From positions 1 to 64,000 of the forward strand of contig JBMYOX010000001.1 of assembly GCA_049599735.1 (NCBI GenBank): a stretch of 64,000 nucleotides of DNA, read 5' to 3'. Shown here piece after piece: positions 59,884 through 64,000 of the stretch. This DNA comes from Pontibacterium sp049599735. GTDB taxonomy: Bacteria > Pseudomonadota > Gammaproteobacteria > Pseudomonadales > Balneatricaceae. The notes below the pieces were generated by a model, which worked only from the letters and a program-made list of their open reading frames with translations, did not search any database and was not told the origin of the DNA. The first letter of the stretch is position 1. The number at the start of each line of letters is the position of its first letter. The translations under genes were made by a program, and so were the position numbers.

Positions 59884-61251
59884 ATGACTCTGATTGATCA
59901 GGACACAATTGCAGCTCAGGCCACACCACCCGGTCGTGGTGGTGTGGGTATCATCCGCGTTTCAGGTAAACACACACTGGACATTGCAAAGGCGATGCTG
60001 GGGTTTGAACCTAAAGCCCGTTACGCCCACTACGGTGCCTTTATAGATGCGGATGGTTATGAACTTGATCAGGGTATAGCACTTTATTTCCCCGGCCCGA
60101 ACTCCTTTACCGGAGAGGATGTACTGGAACTGCAGGGCCACGGTGGCCCGGTCATTATGGATTTTATTCTGCGCCGTGTAACAGAACTGGGCGCACGTCT
60201 GGCAAGGCCGGGGGAGTTTTCAGAGCGTGCGTTTTTAAACGATAAACTCGATCTGGCCCAAGCGGAAGCCATTGCTGATCTGATCGACAGCGCCTCTGAA
60301 CAAGCCGCTCGCTGTGCTTTGCGCTCATTACAAGGTGAGTTTTCAAGCCGTATCCATCGACTCGTTGAATCGCTGATTCACCTGCGCATCTATGTAGAAG
60401 CGGCTATCGATTTTCCGGAAGAAGAAATCGATTTTCTGGCCGACGGCAAAGTATTAAATGAGCTGGAGCAAGTACTTGCTAACCTTGAAGCCGTTCAATC
60501 TGAAGCAAAGCAGGGCAGTCTGTTGCGTGAAGGCATGAACGTGGTGATTGCGGGTCGGCCTAATGCCGGTAAGTCCAGTCTGCTTAATGCGCTGGCCGGG
60601 CAGGAAAGGGCAATTGTAACGGATATTGCCGGTACAACCCGCGATGTATTACGCGAACATATCCACATTGATGGTATGCCGCTGCATATTATCGACACGG
60701 CCGGTTTGCGCGATGCACCTGATGAAGTAGAGCGTATTGGTATCAGTCGCGCCTGGGAAGAGATACACAATGCAGACCGTGTATTGCTGATGGTCGACGG
60801 TACTCAAACCGATACCGATGACCCCGAACAGATCTGGCCTGAATTTGTCCACAACCTGTCTGATCCGGACAAAATCACCGTAATACGCAACAAAGTTGAT
60901 CTGACCGGCGAGCCTGTGGGTGAAAGACAGATTCATGGCCATACACTGATCGGGTTATCAGCCAAAGCCAATATTGGTGTGGATAACCTGCGTGATCACC
61001 TGAAAACCTGCATGGGTTTTAATAGTACAACGGAAGGAGGCTTCCTGGCCCGCCGCCGTCATCTGGATGCGCTGGAGAGCGCACACGAGTTGCTTAAAAC
61101 CGGACATGATCAACTGGTTATCAATGGCGCAGGGGAGCTGTTAGCAGAGGACCTCAGACAGGCACAGCAAGCGCTGAATGAAATCACCGGTGAATTCAGC
61201 AGTGATGACCTGCTAGGCCGGATTTTCTCAAGTTTCTGTATCGGGAAGTAA
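59884..61251 (+). CDS. mnmE: tRNA modification GTPase MnmE
   Basis: With MnmG (GidA), adds carboxymethylaminomethyl groups to U34 of certain tRNAs. The 455-residue protein has an N-terminal formyl-THF-binding domain (DTIAAQATPPGRGGVGIIRVSG). The inserted G domain has GRPNAGKS (224-231), DTAGLR and NKVD, and the obligatory C-terminus is CIGK. Position after yidC is conserved. Confidence 0.97.
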   Translation: MTLIDQDTIAAQATPPGRGGVGIIRVSGKHTLDIAKAMLGFEPKARYAHYGAFIDADGYELDQGIALYFPGPNSFTGEDVLELQGHGGPVIMDFILRRVTELGARLARPGEFSERAFLNDKLDLAQAEAIADLIDSASEQAARCALRSLQGEFSSRIHRLVESLIHLRIYVEAAIDFPEEEIDFLADGKVLNELEQVLANLEAVQSEAKQGSLLREGMNVVIAGRPNAGKSSLLNALAGQERAIVTDIAGTTRDVLREHIHIDGMPLHIIDTAGLRDAPDEVERIGISRAWEEIHNADRVLLMVDGTQTDTDDPEQIWPEFVHNLSDPDKITVIRNKVDLTGEPVGERQIHGHTLIGLSAKANIGVDNLRDHLKTCMGFNSTTEGGFLARRRHLDALESAHELLKTGHDQLVINGAGELLAEDLRQAQQALNEITGEFSSDDLLGRIFSSFCIGK

Positions 61252-61304
61252 CTGGCGTAAGTGCCAACTAACCCGGTTGAGCGTTATTTCAAACACATCA
61301 GAAA

Positions 61305-61346
61305 TAAAAAACCGCTATCCGGTCAGACCGGGTAGCGGTTTTTTTA
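61305..61346. terminator. Bidirectional terminator between mnmE and hisF
   Basis: AAAAAACCGCTA (61306-61317) pairs with TAGCGGTTTTTT (61333-61344), extended inward by CCGGT/ACCGG. A-run on one side and T-run on the other serve these convergent genes in both directions. Confidence 0.88.
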
Positions 61347-61358
61347 TGCATCTCACTG

Positions 61359-62132
61359 TCAGAGACGTACTTCAATACCCCGGTCACGCATATATTGCTT
61401 AGCCTGCGGAATACTGTATTCGTTAAAGTGAAAAATAGACGCCGCCAGTACCGCATCGGCTTTGCCCTGAATGCAGCCTTCAACCAGATGATCCAGATTA
61501 CCCACACCCCCGGATGCAATCACAGGCACATGTACCGCTTCACTGATTGCACGGGTCACACCCAGATCATAACCGTTCTTCACACCGTCCTGATCCATGG
61601 ATGTGAGCAGAATTTCACCGGCACCCAGCTGCACCATCTTAATCGCCCACTCAACCGCATCAATGCCGGTAGGTTTACGGCCGCCATGGGTGAAAATTTC
61701 CCACTTATCGGTCTCACCTTCGGCTGAAACTTTTTTAGCATCAATCGCAACCACAATACACTGTGAGCCAAAACGCTCGGCGGCTTCACGCACAAAGTCG
61801 GGGTTAGTCACCGCTGCGCTGTTAATAGAGACTTTATCAGCCCCGGCATTGAGCATGGTGCGAATATCATCACAGGTACGGATACCACCACCAACGGTCA
61901 GCGGGATAAATACCTGAGAGGCCATACGCTCAACCGTATGTACCATAGTATCGCGACCTTCATGGGTCGCCGTAATATCAAGGAAAGTGATCTCATCAGC
62001 GCCTTGCTCGTCATAACGCTTAGCGACTTCTACCGGATCACCGGCATCACGAATATCTAAAAACTGTACACCTTTAACCACCCGACCATTTTCGACGTCC
62101 AGGCAGGGGATAATACGTTTGGCCAGTGCCAT
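61359..62132 (-). CDS. hisF: Imidazole glycerol phosphate synthase subunit HisF
   Basis: Cyclase subunit of IGP synthase, making imidazole glycerol phosphate and AICAR in histidine synthesis. The 257-residue (beta-alpha)8 barrel has the catalytic Asp residues in IPCLDVENGRVVKGVQF and LTSMDQDGVKNGYDL. It is 47 nt downstream of hisH. hisA, which usually lies between hisH and hisF, is missing. Confidence 0.97.
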   Translation of the reverse strand: MALAKRIIPCLDVENGRVVKGVQFLDIRDAGDPVEVAKRYDEQGADEITFLDITATHEGRDTMVHTVERMASQVFIPLTVGGGIRTCDDIRTMLNAGADKVSINSAAVTNPDFVREAAERFGSQCIVVAIDAKKVSAEGETDKWEIFTHGGRKPTGIDAVEWAIKMVQLGAGEILLTSMDQDGVKNGYDLGVTRAISEAVHVPVIASGGVGNLDHLVEGCIQGKADAVLAASIFHFNEYSIPQAKQYMRDRGIEVRL

Positions 62133-62179
62133 TTTTTATTACCTTTTTTATGTCAGAGCGACCCTGAGCGGCAACCGGA

Positions 62180-62827
62180 TTAAACCGTTCCGTCCCAGTT
62201 AAGGAAGTTTTTCAGCAGTTGCAGTCCCACATTCTGGCTTTTTTCTGGGTGAAATTGCACAGCAAAGACATTGTCACGGGCGATTGCCACATCAAAATCC
62301 ACGCCGTAGTGACAGCCTGCCGCCGCAAGATCCGCTTCGTCGACTTTTACATAATAGCTGTGGACAAAGTAGAAACGGCTGCCGTCATCAATATTGGCCC
62401 ACAGGGGATGATTGCCCTGTTGATAAACTTCATTCCAGCCCATATGGGGCACTTTCAGGCGTTCGCCATCGGTTTCCGTCAGGTCATCACCAAAAAATTT
62501 CACATGACCGTCAAAATGAGACAGACATTGCACACCATCGTTCTCTTCAGAACTCTGCATCAAGGCCTGATAACCCACACAGATACCTAAAAAAGGTTTT
62601 CCCGAAGCAATGGCCTCAGCAACCTCTTTATCCACACCCAGACGGCGGATCTCGGCCATACAATCACGGATAGCACCCACACCCGGCAAAATAACCCGGT
62701 CGGCATTACGCACTTGTTCCGGATCGGCCGTTACCAGCACTTCAACGCCCGGCTCAACGTGCTCCAGTGCTTTGGCAACCGAATGCAGGTTGCCCATGCC
62801 GTAATCAATTACTGCAACAGTAGACAT
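62180..62827 (-). CDS. hisH: Imidazole glycerol phosphate synthase glutamine amidotransferase HisH
   Basis: Glutaminase subunit that feeds ammonia to HisF. The 215-residue class I amidotransferase has the nucleophile Cys in FLGICVGYQAL, the oxyanion strand region ILPGVGAIRDCM, and the His-Glu of the triad in AVQFHPEKSQ. hisB is 3 nt upstream. Confidence 0.96.
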   Translation of the reverse strand: MSTVAVIDYGMGNLHSVAKALEHVEPGVEVLVTADPEQVRNADRVILPGVGAIRDCMAEIRRLGVDKEVAEAIASGKPFLGICVGYQALMQSSEENDGVQCLSHFDGHVKFFGDDLTETDGERLKVPHMGWNEVYQQGNHPLWANIDDGSRFYFVHSYYVKVDEADLAAAGCHYGVDFDVAIARDNVFAVQFHPEKSQNVGLQLLKNFLNWDGTV

Positions 62828-62830
62828 GGT

Positions 62831-63424
62831 TTACAGCGTTCCTTTGGTCGAAGGCATCATATTCGCAGCGCGGCTGTCAATTTCCAGCGCCATACGTAAC
62901 GCACGGCCAAAGGCTTTAAAGATCGTCTCAGCCTGGTGGTGTGCGTTAAAACCTTTAATATTATCAATATGCAGAGTCACACCGGCATGATTGACAAAAC
63001 CCTGGAAAAACTCCCAGAACAGCTGGGTATCCAGGCGCCCGATAGCAGCACGGGTGAAATCACATTTAAAATCCAGACCCGGACGACCGGAGAAATCGAT
63101 CACAACACGAGACAGGGCTTCGTCAAGCGGCACATAAGCATGGCCATATCGCACAATGCCTTTTTTATCACCCACCGCCTGCTTAAACGCCTGACCTAAG
63201 GTAATGCCGATATCTTCAACCGTGTGGTGATCATCAATATGGGTATCACCTTTAGCGTTAATATCCAGATCAATCAAACCATGACGGGCAATCTGATCCA
63301 TCATGTGCTCAAGAAAAGGCACACCCGTATCCGCTTTAAATTCGCCGGTTCCATCCAGGTTAATGGATACTGTGATCTGGGTTTCCAGCGTATCACGGGA
63401 TACCGTAGCGCGACGCTCAGCCAT
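62831..63424 (-). CDS. hisB: Imidazoleglycerol-phosphate dehydratase HisB
   Basis: Removes water from imidazole glycerol phosphate. The 197-residue monofunctional form lacks the histidinol-phosphatase domain fused in enterobacteria. Metal ligands are in FLEHMMDQIARHG, DDHHTVEDIG and the repeat FNAHHQAETIFKA. The ATG at 63424 follows GGAGAG; an upstream in-frame extension to 63472 has no support. Divergent from the AsmA gene. Confidence 0.96.
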   Translation of the reverse strand: MAERRATVSRDTLETQITVSINLDGTGEFKADTGVPFLEHMMDQIARHGLIDLDINAKGDTHIDDHHTVEDIGITLGQAFKQAVGDKKGIVRYGHAYVPLDEALSRVVIDFSGRPGLDFKCDFTRAAIGRLDTQLFWEFFQGFVNHAGVTLHIDNIKGFNAHHQAETIFKAFGRALRMALEIDSRAANMMPSTKGTL

Positions 63425-63587
63425 GTTGCTCTCCGATCGGTCATAAAAAAGAGCCATTATACAACCATTCAAGCGCGGTTGCCGATCCTCATTGCTGCTT
63501 AATCACGCTTAGAACGATCAGAAGGCTTAACAGCCGATACCGATCTGTTTACTATGTTTTGTATTGGATTGTGCCGGGGAGGCAATG

Positions 63588-64000
63588 ATGAAAACACTGA
63601 TCAAATTGATTGCAGGACTAATCGCACTGGTTGTTGTGCTGGTCATTGCCGGCGGCGCTATTCTAGGTATCTTTTTTGACCCTAACGCCTATAAAAGCGA
63701 AATCGAACAAGCCGCACTGGAAGAAGGTGGTGTCGAGCTGACCATTGGCGGTGATATTGGCTGGTCTGTTTTCCCCTGGCTGGGACTTGAGATTAGCCAG
63801 ATCAACCTGGCTTACCCAGGTAAACCCCAGCTGGCAACACTGAATAAAGCCCAGGTATCAGTCGCCATTCCACCGCTGCTGAGCGGACAGGTGCAGATGA
63901 GCAGCATTGTGGTTGATGGCCTGAAGCTTAACCTGGTGCAGAACAAAGACCAATCCAACAACTGGACGGGTGAGCCGGTTAAAGTCAGCCAAAAAGCAGG
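63588..64000 (+). CDS. AsmA-family protein (partial)
   Basis: The frame starts at the ATG at 63588, 5 nt after GGGGAGG, and runs off the right edge after 137 codons. An ATG one codon earlier is too close to the ribosome-binding site. It has one N-terminal membrane anchor (about 3-28) and then the AsmA N-terminal pattern with IGGDIGWSVFPWLGLEI. AsmA-like proteins are large periplasmic-facing proteins linked to lipid transport between the membranes. The C-terminal part is not visible. Confidence 0.85.
   Translation, partial: MKTLIKLIAGLIALVVVLVIAGGAILGIFFDPNAYKSEIEQAALEEGGVELTIGGDIGWSVFPWLGLEISQINLAYPGKPQLATLNKAQVSVAIPPLLSGQVQMSSIVVDGLKLNLVQNKDQSNNWTGEPVKVSQKA

Noticed and set aside
1..64000. 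tRNA and rRNA genes
   Set aside because: None recognised by eye; a covariance-model scan was not possible, so short RNAs could be missed.

Overview
This 64 kb window is chromosomal DNA from a Gram-negative gammaproteobacterium, most likely a marine, salt-adapted member of the Oceanospirillales/Pseudomonadales side of the class. That placement is inferred from gene content: an ectABC ectoine operon, TrkA/TrkH potassium uptake, and a replication-origin neighbourhood whose gene order resembles the one known from Pseudomonas. No rRNA, tRNA, IS element, prophage or CRISPR array was recognised.

Layout. (1) 1-2620: zinc uptake, with znuA (cut by the left edge) divergent from zur-znuC-znuB across a perfect Zur-type palindrome. 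(2) 2688-5243: ectoine operon ectABC on the minus strand, with a strong promoter and a three-unit 16-bp repeat containing palindromes just downstream of it. (3) 5529-9222: a DMT/EamA exporter and a P-type cation ATPase, minus strand. (4) 9499-16836: a type I secretion ABC ATPase, HlyD-like adaptor, STAS-domain protein and a 1238-residue protein made almost entirely of RTX calcium-binding repeats. This is the most unusual locus here. (5) 17031-19995: YheV-like zinc ribbon protein, oligopeptidase A and a gamma-carbonic-anhydrase-like protein. (6) 20133-25223: Fur-box-controlled imelysin / di-haem oxidoreductase / imelysin / DUF1513 operon. (7) 25279-29878: a GAF-PAS-GGDEF-EAL protein and a Lon-like protease.

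(8) 30003-41028: a conserved housekeeping block, with aroE, hemF, tsaC, purE, dprA and a LysM gene on the minus strand and def, fmt, rsmB, trkA and trkH on the plus strand. purE looks like an insertion into an otherwise familiar order. (9) 41078-46885: accessory block with ytoQ, then a TetR regulator with a near-perfect 27-bp operator, an MMPL/RND transporter, a LolA-like periplasmic protein and an outer-membrane barrel candidate, which look like one lipid-trafficking or export unit. (10) 47105-50721: glyQS, a perfect 16-bp parS centromere site and a YciA-like thioesterase. (11) 50867-61251: the origin region, gyrB-recF-dnaN-dnaA on the minus strand, candidate oriC, then rpmH-rnpA-yidC-mnmE on the plus strand. 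yidD is missing from its usual place. (12) 61359-64000: hisF-hisH-hisB on the minus strand with hisA absent between hisF and hisH, and the start of an AsmA-family gene cut by the right edge.

The main candidate for something new is the T1SS-STAS-RTX cassette. A bacterial STAS switch protein lies 2 nt after the secretion adaptor gene and just upstream of a giant RTX protein that has no recognisable enzymatic domain and carries two copies of a C-terminal-type domain.
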